In this document: in pieces, positions 26,779-38,300 of the stretch
Numbering within the stretch: the first letter of the stretch is position 1
Layout of the letters: every line of letters starts with the position of its first letter
Assembly (NCBI GenBank): GCA_036877525.1
Contig: JAZGTH010000107.1
Coordinates: 489,001-553,000 of the forward strand
Source: Chromobotia macracanthus
Lineage: Eukaryota > Chordata > Actinopteri > Cypriniformes > Botiidae
Length of the DNA: 64,000 nucleotides
Direction: 5' to 3'
The notes under the pieces: generated by a model
Told to the model about the DNA's origin: nothing
The model's database searches: none
The model's input: the letters and a program-made list of their open reading frames with translations, nothing else
Made by a program: the position numbers and the translations under genes

Positions 26779-26930
26779 CTTAAAGTGGCACTAAGGAACT
26801 TTGGCCTCTCTACTGCCATCTCTATCTGAAAAATAAAATTGCAGGTTACTGTTACTGCATACTGCTCTTTAGGTATGTTCAATTCACACGAAGGTAAACT
26901 GACATTTCCCAGGAAATCAGACCCAACAGC
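26779..26930 (+). repeat. interspersed repeat (CTGCCATCTCTATCTG type), copy 1
   Basis: Contains GGCCTCTCTACTGCCATCTC and AAAATTGCAGGTTACT, both found in reverse complement at 48282-48425. Confidence 0.65.
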
Positions 26931-27057
26931 TCAATCCTAAACTATTCTTATAACCTTGTTACCAGTCAGAGTAAGGTAAGGACAGCTGATCTGTTATGTA
27001 CTTGCCCTTTAACTGATTGTTGTTTATTTTAACGAAAACAAAGTTATGGTTTGAGCT

Positions 27058-27190
27058 TTGAAGTGGCACAAAGTAACCTTTGCCTCTGTAGCGCCATCTG
27101 TGGTTAAAACATAAAAAGGCAGGTCACTTGTGGAGTTGCTGTTACACAAATTGTGCTTCTGCCCTGCTGTTCTGCGCAGCTGAATCTGAT
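27058..27190 (+). repeat. interspersed repeat, diverged copy 2
   Basis: A related unit with TTTGCCTCTGTAGCGCCATC in place of the copy-1 motif, 130 bp downstream of copy 1. Confidence 0.5.
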
Positions 27191-29218
27191 GGTTGGAGGT
27201 ATGAAGGTTAATACACTCACTCAATAATAGAGCTTTGATGATTTTTAACCAAAAATCTTCTATAGTACAGCTTTAAGATAGAACACCAAAGGCAAAAGCA
27301 GAGTAAAAAAACTGTGAAGAGATAAAAAGAAAACTTCTGGAATTCTAGCACAGGCCGAAGGGAATTCTACCCAGGTGTTCACCAAGGGGCAAAGCTGGCT
27401 CCCAGCTGTCAGCTGTCACTACTAAGTGGGAACCAAGAGAAAGCCCGTGACCCAAAAAACTCTCTCCTTGAGCACCCCCTCCTACATGTCATATTAAAAC
27501 TTCACCTCTATGAAGATGAGTATTGCTTTTGAAAAACATTCCAATGCAGTATGAACATCAAATAATCTGAGTCCTGAACATCTGTGTATGAACATGTCAA
27601 TTTTCCTGCAGGATGTGCATGGATCCAGTATCCATCCTACACGTTGTAGACATATGTTTCGTATGTTTGTTTCTATGCATCTGCCTGTTCATGTCTGCAT
27701 TTGCATCAGTATTCTCACCGACATGGGAGTAAAGCAGAGCTTTGTGAGGCAGTTGAGTGGGAGGCAGCCTCTGTACACAATGGCTGATGATTTTGCTCTG
27801 TTCCCTCCTCCGCTGAAGTGCCAGAGCATCCTTCCTCCCCAAAGTGCACCTCTCCAAACATGCAATGATAGCGCTGATTTTAATTACCTCTCATGACTGC
27901 CGAGGTTGTGGAGGTCTGACGCACAGCAGGGAGGATCTTTTGGATTTATCTCTGAAAACACCTGCACTTCTTTAGCTCTCTCTCGCTTCTAGACACATGC
28001 GTTCGGTCATCTCCTCTAAGCAATACTTAATGTCTCTGATGTCTGAGTAAGAAATGAAATGATGCAAAAACAGTTCAACTGAAACTAATGCTGAAAAGGT
28101 ATTTATACATACAAGTATAATTACAGTCATCTGACAGCGTGTTACATAATATATAACAAGTCTTCCTTTTGTTTCATTGCTTTTTATCTTTTATGTTATT
28201 TATATAAACACCTGCTCAAACAAATTAGCTGGCATGATGAGGTCTTCGTTGGACCGGTGTACCACATGGATGCCCTTTACAAGAACCTCTGGAGGATGTG
28301 TTTAGGACCCTTAATCTCTGGGAAGATATGCTACTGTCTTTAAAGCAAGGGATACACAACTGAACACTCATCTTAAAGAAAACTTGTGATCATGTGGTTT
28401 AGCTGAAGTGTAATTAACAACTTTATCAGAGTAAAGCAGCAAGCAAACATAGCGATGATCCAAAGGAAAGTTGCTATTGTTCTGTTATTGCTATTTTATA
28501 TCTCAGGAAACTCAACCTATTAAGGTAACACGTGAGAATGTGTATACAAAATAAATTAAATATAAAAAATAAAAAAATGCTTTGTCATCCTTTGAAATGC
28601 AATGATTTAAGTAAAATTACTCTTTAAAACCTAAGAATTTTCTAATTAAGGTCAGGTATGCATTGAAGCTGCATAGTACATAGTACCACTTTCTGTGACA
28701 CTTGTGGCCACCTCCTAAACAGAATGACCTAGATTTACAGTGATAACCTGTGCTAAACTGAGGGTTAGAAAGACAACTGGGGGCTGCTTGGAAAGAGACG
28801 GTAGGTGGCAGTCAGGCAGGTGACCATCAGACACCAAATTCTGCGCTCAGTGGCACAGACAGGGAAGCTCCAACACTGAAGGTTCCCAACCTCGCTGGTG
28901 CAACAATGAGTGTGTGGCCTGCCTGAACCCAGAGACTGGGAGAGAGAACCCAGAGAGAGTTTTTTTATACATTTGTTGTATATTTGAATGTATATTTGTT
29001 ATACATTCATGAGCTATACCACAGGTCAGGGACTGCCCCAGCAGACAATATTGACTTTCAGAAAAATATGAGGACAGGAGAAAGGAACATGGAGAAAGAG
29101 CAGAAACCAGAGAAAGGATAAAGTCTTAAGCTTCTATTTTAAAGAAGATATACAAAATAAAAAGGTGCAATATACAAACACTAATGATAGAAATGCAATA
29201 CATTTTGTAGAGAAAAAC

Positions 29219-29314
29219 ACCCCCCCCTCCCTTTATAAAAAAAAATGACTTAATTAAAAACCCTAAATAAAAAAAAAAAAAAAAAACCTTTTTCGCCTCC
29301 CTAAAAAAAAAACA

Positions 29315-29355
<41 letters not shown>

Positions 29356-29447
29356 AAATAAAAAAAAAATTTTTTTAAAAAAAAAAAAAAAACCGTTTTG
29401 GGGTGGGGGTGTGGTTTTTTTTTTTATAAAAAAAAAAAAAAAATAAA
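29219..29447. repeat. poly(A)/poly(T)-dominated low-complexity tract
   Basis: About 230 bases are almost pure A runs broken by CCCCCCC, TTTTTTT and a GGGGTGGGGGTGTGG block. No repeat-family body is recognisable beside it. It may be an expanded poly(A) tail of an old retroposon or a poor-quality consensus region. It lies just upstream of the rbbp6 promoter. Confidence 0.8.
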
Positions 29448-29723
29448 CAGATTAACAATTCAAACAATTGTATCAAACATAGCCTGTTCTACTAGAATTT
29501 GTGAATATACTCTGCCATCTTGTGGTTGTAAATTGCAAATCTTATTTGCGCGTATGCCGTTGGCATAGAATAACACAGATGAAGACATGGCTAGTAAGCC
29601 AGTGTCACTACAAAGGCACGGGAAATTACAATCGTATTAAATTGTAAATTTAATAAGTCGCTGGTATTGCATATCGACTGAAAATGGTGGAGCTCTACCT
29701 GACCTCCCGCACTTAGTACTGTC

Positions 29724-29735
29724 TGCGCATGCGTA
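29724..29735 (+). promoter_or_regulatory. NRF1-like binding site
   Basis: TGCGCATGCGTA is close to the NRF1 consensus YGCGCAYGCGCR. It lies in the CpG-enriched segment upstream of rbbp6. Confidence 0.45.
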
Positions 29736-30279
29736 CTGTTAGCCCAGGAACGTCCTCATTCTATGCCCCTGCGTTTTATGCGGAAACCCCTTCAACCTTC
29801 GGAATAGCGAGACTGTTGTTTAATATTGTCGCTACAACGTGTGTTTAAACGTCGACGTGATCGGAGCGACTGGAACACCGCGGCAGTGTTTTGATTGCAG
29901 GATAAACGTGTTGCTCTTTTTGTTTCGCATTTTGTAACGATTGTGCTGTACTCTTTTGTTTTTTGTGTGTGATGGGAGCCATTTTAGGTTGGTCACACTA
30001 GCAGCTAGCCACATTGTTTCAGGCCTTGCTTCCATCTACGTGGGTTTGTTTTGTTGGACTACACTGAACAAACATTTCGGAGGGACTTCGATACGGACAC
30101 TGGCGCGACATATTTGACGGGACTCTATCACATTTATCCACATGGACATTGTTTGAACTCTGTATTTCTTGATAAGAGTTGGACTCTGCGAACAGCTCAC
30201 GGCTAATCGCCATATGCTTTTGGGACATTGAAACAGCGAGAGAATCTCTCGCTTCTGCTGGCAGATTTCGTGGACAATG

Positions 30280-30295
30280 AATCGCTCGAGCGATT
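30280..30295. repeat. perfect 16-bp palindrome in the rbbp6 leader
   Basis: AATCGCTCGAGCGATT reads the same on both strands. It lies about 0.3 kb upstream of the start codon. Confidence 0.9.
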
Positions 30296-30578
30296 AAGAT
30301 TACGTGTTGCATTTGATCAAATCTCTTTGAATAATTGTAATTAAATTCGCAGTTATTATATCCCCGACGTGAGGCAAACAGCCACGGCCTCCATATAGTA
30401 GTGACTCTTAATTAAAATGGTTAAGATGATGAGCAACTATGGCTATTATTCTTAAACTGTTAAAGTGGTGAACTGACATTTGAGTAAGGTTGGTCGCTGG
30501 GCTAGCCCATGCGATTGTGGAAATTGTAGTTGAGTTTGGTTGTGTGTGCTGATATCTGACCACGGAGATTGTTTAAAC

Positions 30579-30744
30579 ATGTCTTGTGTGCATTACAAGT
30601 TTTCTTCTAAACTGAACTACGACACGGTCACCTTTGATGGCCTTCACATCACGCTCAGTGATTTGAAACGCCAAATCATGGGGCGAGAAAAGCTAAAGGC
30701 CGCGGACTGCGATCTACAAATCACCAACGCACAAACTAAAGAAG
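30579..30744 (+). CDS. rbbp6: rbbp6 exon 1 (first coding exon)
   Basis: Starts at ATG 30579 in the context AAACATGT, with A at -3. It encodes the first 55 residues of the DWNN domain, including the D-W-N-N-like positions of the family (SDLKRQIMGREKL). The donor is GTAAGA at 30745 and the end phase is 1. The frame is also open for 13 codons upstream, from an ATG at 30540, but the conserved protein begins at the second ATG. Confidence 0.96.
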
Positions 30745-32294
30745 GTAAGAAGGGCAAATGTTAGTTATACATTGAAATTACCTTAACTTATATAGCAGTC
30801 TAAAGGCCATCTGTGTCTGCAAAATAACATTTACGATTTATCGCTGTATGAAGATCAACGCTACCGTTGGCTAGCAAAGCTAATCGGACCGAATGCTAGT
30901 AGTAACCTCCAACATTGTAGTTATACTACAGAATTGTGCTGTATTCTGTTAGGTTTGCTAGTTAGTTACATCTGGAAGCTTATTTATTGTGTTCTTTAAT
31001 GCTATGCTCCTAAATGAACCTCTAAAGTACTCATAAGACAACCCATAAACAGGTTATGGCGTTAACCATGCATACTTGTGTAACGCAGACTCCATTTTGT
31101 GTGCTTTGACTTGCTCAACACTGAAGTTTACCACCCATGATACATATCGCAAATGATTGGAAAATGTCTTGTAACGCACGTTTCTTGGTGATCTCAAAAG
31201 TCCTGTTTATTGCCTGTAGAATACACTGATGATGGAGCCCTTATACCCAAAAACTCATCCGTTATCATCAGACGAATCCCTATCGGAGGAGTTAAGTCGA
31301 CAAGCAAAACATATGTCATGTAAGTGATCTGACATTTGCACTTCTGTAACTTTCTGCGAACATCTCTTATTCTGTGGTGTGTTGCCCTCATGTGTCCTAA
31401 AAAAATCCTAAAGGATTATACTATTCTTTCCTAGAAGTACCATAAATGTAGCCCCTTATTTTTCTGTCTGCTGTAGCTGCTGGTTTTTTCTGCATGTTTA
31501 AATTTAATGCACTACATGTGAAAATCAGTAGTGCCGTTGTCACAGCACAGACATTTCACAACTTAAATAAAAGTTGGTTTGGAACAACATGTGAATGAGT
31601 ACATGATGGCAAAATGTATTTTCCCCCATTTCTTAATCATTGTTGTAATAACTATTAATTATACAAATAGTAGTTGTAGTAAATAGCTTAAATCTTCTTT
31701 ATCAATTCTTCAGCCTGTTCTTAAAAAGAAGCAATTTTGCTAGAAGCTAACCACTTTTTACTTTCATTCTTTGTAGCGATCGGTCTGACCCTTCAAGTGG
31801 ATCTTCAAAAGCAGTATGTAAAAACACCTCATTTCCTTGCCGCATTACACACATTTTCAAACTTCTCAACAGTTCCTTTGTCTTAAAATCATTTGGGGAA
31901 CTTTTCTCATGCTCAATGTTGTCTTTGAAATCTGTTTGAAGATGACAGTGTGTTGAGCTGAATGTTTATATTGTGATTCACTACATTTGTTGCATTGATT
32001 TTCATGTTTTTATGCAATTTCCAGTGTGTACAGAAGTCTGTGCGCATGCTTATACACTGTTTCACATTGAATTAAGAGTTTTAAACTTAAAAAATATGGA
32101 TTCTGTTTTGAAGTGTAGTGTAAGGTCATATTGATCTATATGATAATTCTTGAACATTGATAATGGTCAGTTTGTTTGTCCTTAAAGTGGCACATTTGTA
32201 AAAAAAGCTGTCTGTTTTTTGTTTTTGAAATAAAAAGGCATTGTGTTATTTATTTAATTACACCTTGTATCACACAGCTTTAATGTCTGACTGC

Positions 32295-32357
<63 letters not shown>

Positions 32358-35300
32358 TTGTAAATCTGAATAAGGATCAAAAACAATTACAATGAGCCTT
32401 ATGATTACTAAATGTTTATTTGTAGTACTGGCTCTGAACTGACAATTTTCAACGGTGCTTAATGTGTTCAGTGACCTGACTTAGTGTTTAAAAAAATCAA
32501 ATAGCTTGTGCAATTTTTCCTTTGTTTTTAAAGAAAAGTTAACTTTAATAGCAAGAACTAATTTTGATTCTGTTAAAATCATGGCACATTTATGGGTGGA
32601 ACATGGATGCTTAACCCACATAGACATGCAATGTGCAGTAATTTTTTTTGTTTCATTGGCTGTTGTCTTAGTCGTCCACTGACACCAAGTGGTGTAAATG
32701 CAGCATCACACACAGTTTTTCACTTTACAAATCCACTGAAGAAATGTGCTTCAGTCAGCTATTTATGATTTAGTCTGTGAACAAATGTTTGATAATGTGA
32801 TCTCAGCATTGCAGGTTACTTGAATGTACATTCATGAAACTTAATGAGGGAAAAATTGAAGCAGTGATTTAGCGGTAGGGCAAAGCAGCTATTCTGGTAT
32901 TTGCTTGGTACTGGGGCATAATTCAGTAGTAAGTAAGAAGTAATTACAGCAATTTGTTTTGAAAATTGGCCAGTTTATATATTTCCAGGTTGTCCATGGG
33001 TTAAAGAAAATATCAAATTACTCATCCTGAGTTTTTGTTATTTAAATGTTTTCCTTGTTTGGTTAAGACTAAGTTAATACTAATAAAACCAAACTTATGG
33101 AAAAGCATTGTGTGTAATGAATTGTAAAATGCTTTAAATACATTAAAACAGATAATTTAATTGCAAAGTTTTACTGTGCTATTGTATTGTGCACACTTGA
33201 AGCATGTGTGGCTCATGATACACTGTTTTTATAATCTTTAAGTTGCTCTGTTTGTAGAATTGCTCTTAATTTGGGCTGCAAGCATTGAGAACACAAAGCG
33301 TGCCAGCTTCACATTGTGTCTTACATTTGTGTAATTGTAAAAGTTTCTGGTGTATCCAGATGCATTTCAGATTTTGTTAAAGGTCTTTTTTACCAAATAT
33401 AATGGCTGGGGGCAAATAAGAATGTATTACTATTGTACTGTAGGTTTTGTTTTTTAAACTTAAATATGATTATTATTATTATAAAGAAGAGGATACGACA
33501 GGACGTTTTATAGTTTGAGAGAACCCAATAGCATATTGTTTAGTCCATCTTCAAATTTAAAAGGGTTTGGGAAGAGTATTAAATGTTTTGATGGCTGTAG
33601 TTTTTTTATGCAAATCTTGATCATCTGGCTTTTCACCTTGCTATGCACAAAGTGAAAGCCAGTCTGGACCAGCATATGTGAGTGAAGCAACAAACTTCCC
33701 CTTCCCCCACGTGCACTGATCCGTAACCACTTGTATTATCATTTTCTGTTAACTGTTAAAATAAACATCTCTGAATGTTTGAAGCAAGAGAAAATACAGA
33801 TTTAATTTTTAAACCCTAAATCACACATCCCTTTCCACTTCTGTTTGCAAGAGCAAGGACTGATGCCTCAACTTTTATAAACCAACTTTAGACACTTTGC
33901 GACAGTCATTCTCCTGTCTGAAACAGTAGGAATGCAAACTTTATCAGCACTTTCGGAATGACACTCGTCCAGTAAATGTGAGGACCAGCACTTGTTGTAT
34001 AATGAGCCATTACTGGGTGGAAGATGAGTTTGTTTTTATTTAAAAGGCAGTCTTTATTTAAATGTAATCCTAATGAATATTTAGTGCCTTTTATCATGTT
34101 TAAGCACGTTGGTTAACACCTGTTATACATCATACATCAGGTATCTTAGGAAGGTACGTGACTATAAAATGTTCGTTCAATCATTGCATCCTGTAGCCCC
34201 TACAGAATTGCTTACCCTATGTTTGTATTACAAATTTGTATCTCACAAATTTGGGTAAAATTTTACACTATGGAACAACAGCTGTGTCCGAAATAGCACC
34301 TTATTACCCGCATTCCCTATTCCCTATATTAGTTAACTAATGTAGTCCACTTGAAAGAGTGTAAGGGCTGCAGGCTCCACCACCTTCCAAGACATGATTA
34401 GCTGTTGAGTGTACATTGATACACTCCTAGCCACCGAGTATACATTGAGTGTACACTCTGTATTGCAGTGGACTATGGGGTTGAATGAGTGGACTTCATA
34501 ATGGCTACTATAATTTCTGACACCACTACAAAATGGCTGTCCCTTCAAGTTGTGCACCATTGAAAGGTATAGGGGCTGTTTCAGACACAGTCCAAGTCAA
34601 CATAACTGTATAGCTTTGTGCTCATTGTCTCTCATCATCACTAACCTAATGGATTTGTGTCATATCTTTGTCTTATGGAAGGAGCAATGGTTTGTTTTTA
34701 TGTTTATAAGACTATATATTGAGCAACAAATATGACTCGTAGGCATAACTTTAACTGTAGATTGTAGTTTCAGCTAGTGTGTGTATAGATATCCTTCTGT
34801 CTCAGAGGACAAATTAACATCTTAAGATTGCACTTTAAAAGCGTGAAGTGAACTTGTACTCTTTGTATCAATAAAACTGCTTTTTCCCTCTTCTGTTTTA
34901 AACTTGACATTGTACTTTAATAATGCCCCATAGAAATGTGCTTATGCATCTTTGACTCTTGTGGCTATTTTGTGCTTTTTAAAAATTTGTGTGATTTATT
35001 TCTAATGTGTGAAAAGCACTTTTTCCTTCCATGTACTTTATTGGCACAGAATCTACTTAGAACAGAAGACTATCTGACTGAGATATATGTAGGACAGTTT
35101 TGTCACAGACAAAAGTATAGTTAATTCCAGTGAACATTTTGAAGTACTATTTTAATATTCTGTATGGCCTGATGTACAAAGTTGCATTTTCTATATGAAT
35201 TTTATTTACTGTAAGGTTCTACAATAAAAATACAGTGTTAAACTCCTTGACATCTTAAGGCCCTGTGTGTTTACTTTCTTATAGGGGTTTTCTTAATTAC

Positions 35301-38300
35301 CTGCATTATTCCCTGGATCAGTAGTTGGCTTACTGAAATATTCCAAACTTCTTTGTTGCTTTCACAGTAAATCTAAGGTCAAAAAGATAGTAGTAATTTT
35401 TTTTGTGGTAGTAATTGATTTTAGCCAACGTTTTATTTTAGACAAAAGTGTTTCTTTAACGGTGTTTGTTTTTCTACATTTTTCTAATTTCAGGTTTTCA
35501 GGTACAATCAATAAATTAGTTGTAAATATACTAATTTACTTATGTTTGTATAGTGCTAACTTTACTCTCAAACTGACATGGAGTTGTACAATGTAACAGT
35601 GGTGAACCCCTCTGTTTTAATGTTTTTTCTAATGACAGATTGATGATTCTTCATCGATTTCACTGGCCCTGCTTTCAAAGGTATTATCATCTCTGTAAAT
35701 CCTTAATACACTCCACTATACTGTGTGTAACTTGTCAGTGTGTTTGGATTTGGTAAGCCATAATGTGGATGCACAAATGTATATTAATTTGCATTTCTGA
35801 TGTCAAAAATATTGTGGTTTGAAATTCAATGTATTTGTGTTACGTATACACAATGTAAAGGACTGGTTTTGTCATGCTCCAAATCCAAACTGAGCACTTC
35901 TGTGAAATGTTATATGAGAAATGCTTAACAACTTAATACTTAGTGATACTGATACTGATAGCATTTTGTTGGATTAGTGCATTGCAGTAATAATTGTACC
36001 TTCAAGTAAGAATTTATCTAGAAGATGGAATGGATTATTGCTCATTGTTTGTTTTGGTGTTTGTGTAAAAAGTTGTGTTCTGATACTTGTGAAAGCCTGA
36101 TCCTGTGATGAGTGAGCTCTGTGCCTTTATCAGTGTGCAGGGGGAGTACTGCGCAAGCCTCTTGCCTGTAGTTATGCTAATTATGGTTGCATTTTTTCCT
36201 TAATTAAACAATGAAGCACTCTGGAATCCTGTTTTTTTTTTTTTAAGATCAAATCCTGTGGATCATGCTGGACTTCATTAAAATTGCCCCAGCTCTTCAC
36301 CATGATTGTTTTTTAACAATCTTATAAAGCTTATTTTTCTTCATACTGGACTTTGCTTATCACCAGCAAAATTTTGTAATGTTTTTTTTTTAATGATGTC
36401 AAAATTCTTGGCAATACAGTGTTATGTTGGTGCATTTAGATATTAGTTGGAATTTAAAGTTGACGCAGGAAATCATGCCATTTAATATGGTGCTATGTTC
36501 ATATCGTGCCTGCATTTTTATTGATGTAGACAACATGACAGCATGTATGTTGTTTAGAAGTTTGCTCATCCATTACTTCATCGTATAATCTCACGCTGAT
36601 AGAGGCAAGCAGCAGCTTCTTGCAGGACAAGGTTTAAGTGCATCTTTGGGCTCTGTTGAACATATCAACATTGATTTTATTTGTGCAAACATTGTTGCCT
36701 GTTAAAACAGACAGCCAATCTTGCTGAAACAAATGCGTCAGAGGAAGACAAAATTAAAGCAATGATGTCTCAGTCCAACCATGACTATGATCCCATCAAG
36801 TGAGTATGCAACTAAAGGCATTGACAGTGTTGGCCATATTGCTCCAATTCTAACATGAATTTCTGTTCTTTTAGTTATGCAAAGAAGCTTGTTGGTCCCC
36901 CACCACCAAACTACACATGCTTTCGTTGTGGTAAAACTGGACATTATATCAGAAACTGCCCAACGAATGGGGTAATTGGGCTTTTGTTATTACAGCTGCT
37001 TTAAGCCTTACAACTGTTTTGAATGTGGTGACATGCATTATAGCAGACTCATTTTGTAAATATTAGTATGCCTCTGTATCCAGAGAAGAAATGTAACCTT
37101 GAATCTCAACCATGCGTTAGCAGGATCGAAGTTTTGAAGCTCCTCAACGGATAAAGAAAAGCACAGGTATTCCTAGGAGTTTTATGGTGGAGGTAGATGA
37201 TCCAAACAGAAAGGGAGTCATGCTGACCAACAGTGGAATATATGCCATTCCCACTATTGATGCGTGAGTATACCTGACTCTGTTTTAAGTTGAAAAATGT
37301 TTCACTTTTATTTCCGCCTTCATTGTACAGAGAAAAACCTGCCATAAGAGGAGTGGACTTTCTATGTCCTTAATAAGTCTGTTTCATTGAGCCTATTGTG
37401 CTTGTTTTTTTAGTGAGGCCTATGCTATTGGGAAGAAAGAAAAGCCACCCTTCTTGCCCCAGAATCAATCCTCATCCTCAGAGGAAGATGATCCAGTGCC
37501 TGATGAGCTACTGTGTCTAATCTGCAAGGATCTTATGACTGATGCTGTGGTCATTCCCTGTTGTGGAAATAGCTATTGTGATGAGTGTGAGTGTCTGCTC
37601 ACAAATATTATGCAAATAAATGTGTTTAACCTCTGGAAGCTTACACAATTTTTTGGCCACAGGTATTCGAACATGTTTGCTGGAGTCTGACGAACATGTA
37701 TGCCCCACCTGCAAACAGTCGGATGTATCTCCTGATGCTTTGATTGCAAACAAGTTTTTGCGTCAAGTAAGAAACCTTTTTAGTAGACAGTCCTATTCCC
37801 TTTTTTGTTATTAAATGGCAGACTCTTCTGTCTTTAAAACTGACAGTAAATTAAGTTTTAAATTGATATTATTTCCAACTCCAGGCAGTCAATAATTTTA
37901 GGAATGAAACGGGATACACCAAGAGAATTCGCAAAGCTGCTGCTTCTCAAGCTGCTGCTTCTCAAGCTGCTGCTTCTCAAGCTGCTGCTTCTCATTTCTC
38001 AAGCTATCCTGGGATCCCAGCGCAGGCTCCAATGCAGCGGCCACCTCTGAGGCTGACCACCTCACGCCAACAGGACCCTCTGATGGTCAATGTTTCAAAC
38101 TCAGCAGCAGCCAGCACTCCTCCCCAAAACACAACGGCTGCTGCCTTGTCTCCTGCTGCAACTCATCAGCCCTCCAGCACGCCGCCACCTGCCAGCAGCT
38201 CTACCATACAGAGTAGCAGCACACCTGCAGTCTCAAGCTACAGCCCTGCAGTGAACTCTCCTCAGCACTCTACCAAGCAGGATGACCCACCTTTGTCCAA

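Larger units (their letters stand above)
19721..29218. other. intergenic DNA between cacng3 and rbbp6
   Basis: About 9.5 kb without a gene I can support. It contains microsatellites at 24985-25001 and 25118-25157, two diverged copies of a GGCACTAAGGAACTTTGG-type repeat (26779-26930 and 27058-27190), and unique AT-rich DNA. An open frame at 20773-21150 is described under findings because part of it looks protein-like, but it has no family match known to me. Conserved enhancers cannot be judged from one sequence. Confidence 0.6.
29500..30578 (+). promoter_or_regulatory. rbbp6: rbbp6 promoter and 5' untranslated leader
   Basis: From about 29.55 kb the DNA becomes clearly richer in CpG than the flanks, for example around 29830-29880 and 30080-30300. 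It contains an NRF1-like site TGCGCATGCGTA (29724-29735), a YY1-like AAAATGGTGG (29681-29690) and an inverse GCCATTTT (29978-29985), without a clear TATA box. Such elements are typical of housekeeping CpG-type promoters with dispersed starts. The transcription start cannot be placed exactly. If it lies near 29.75 kb, the leader is long (about 0.8 kb). No 5'UTR intron is needed to reach the ATG. Confidence 0.6.
31814..35638 (+). other. rbbp6: rbbp6 intron 3 (3.8 kb; possible alternative 3' end)
   Basis: The longest intron of the gene. It holds a 60-bp (TG)30 microsatellite at 32297-32356, a 309-bp inverted-repeat element at 34282-34590 and AATAAA hexamers at 34870-34875 and 35223-35228. The second is followed by the GT-rich CCCTGTGTGTTTAC. 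In mammals a DWNN-only transcript ends in this part of the gene, so these hexamers are candidate intronic polyadenylation signals. Confidence 0.85.

Noticed and set aside
30540..30578. Upstream in-frame ATG that would add 13 residues to rbbp6
   Set aside because: The conserved protein starts at MSCVHY (30579), which also has a good start context. The upstream codons are not conserved in memory of the family.
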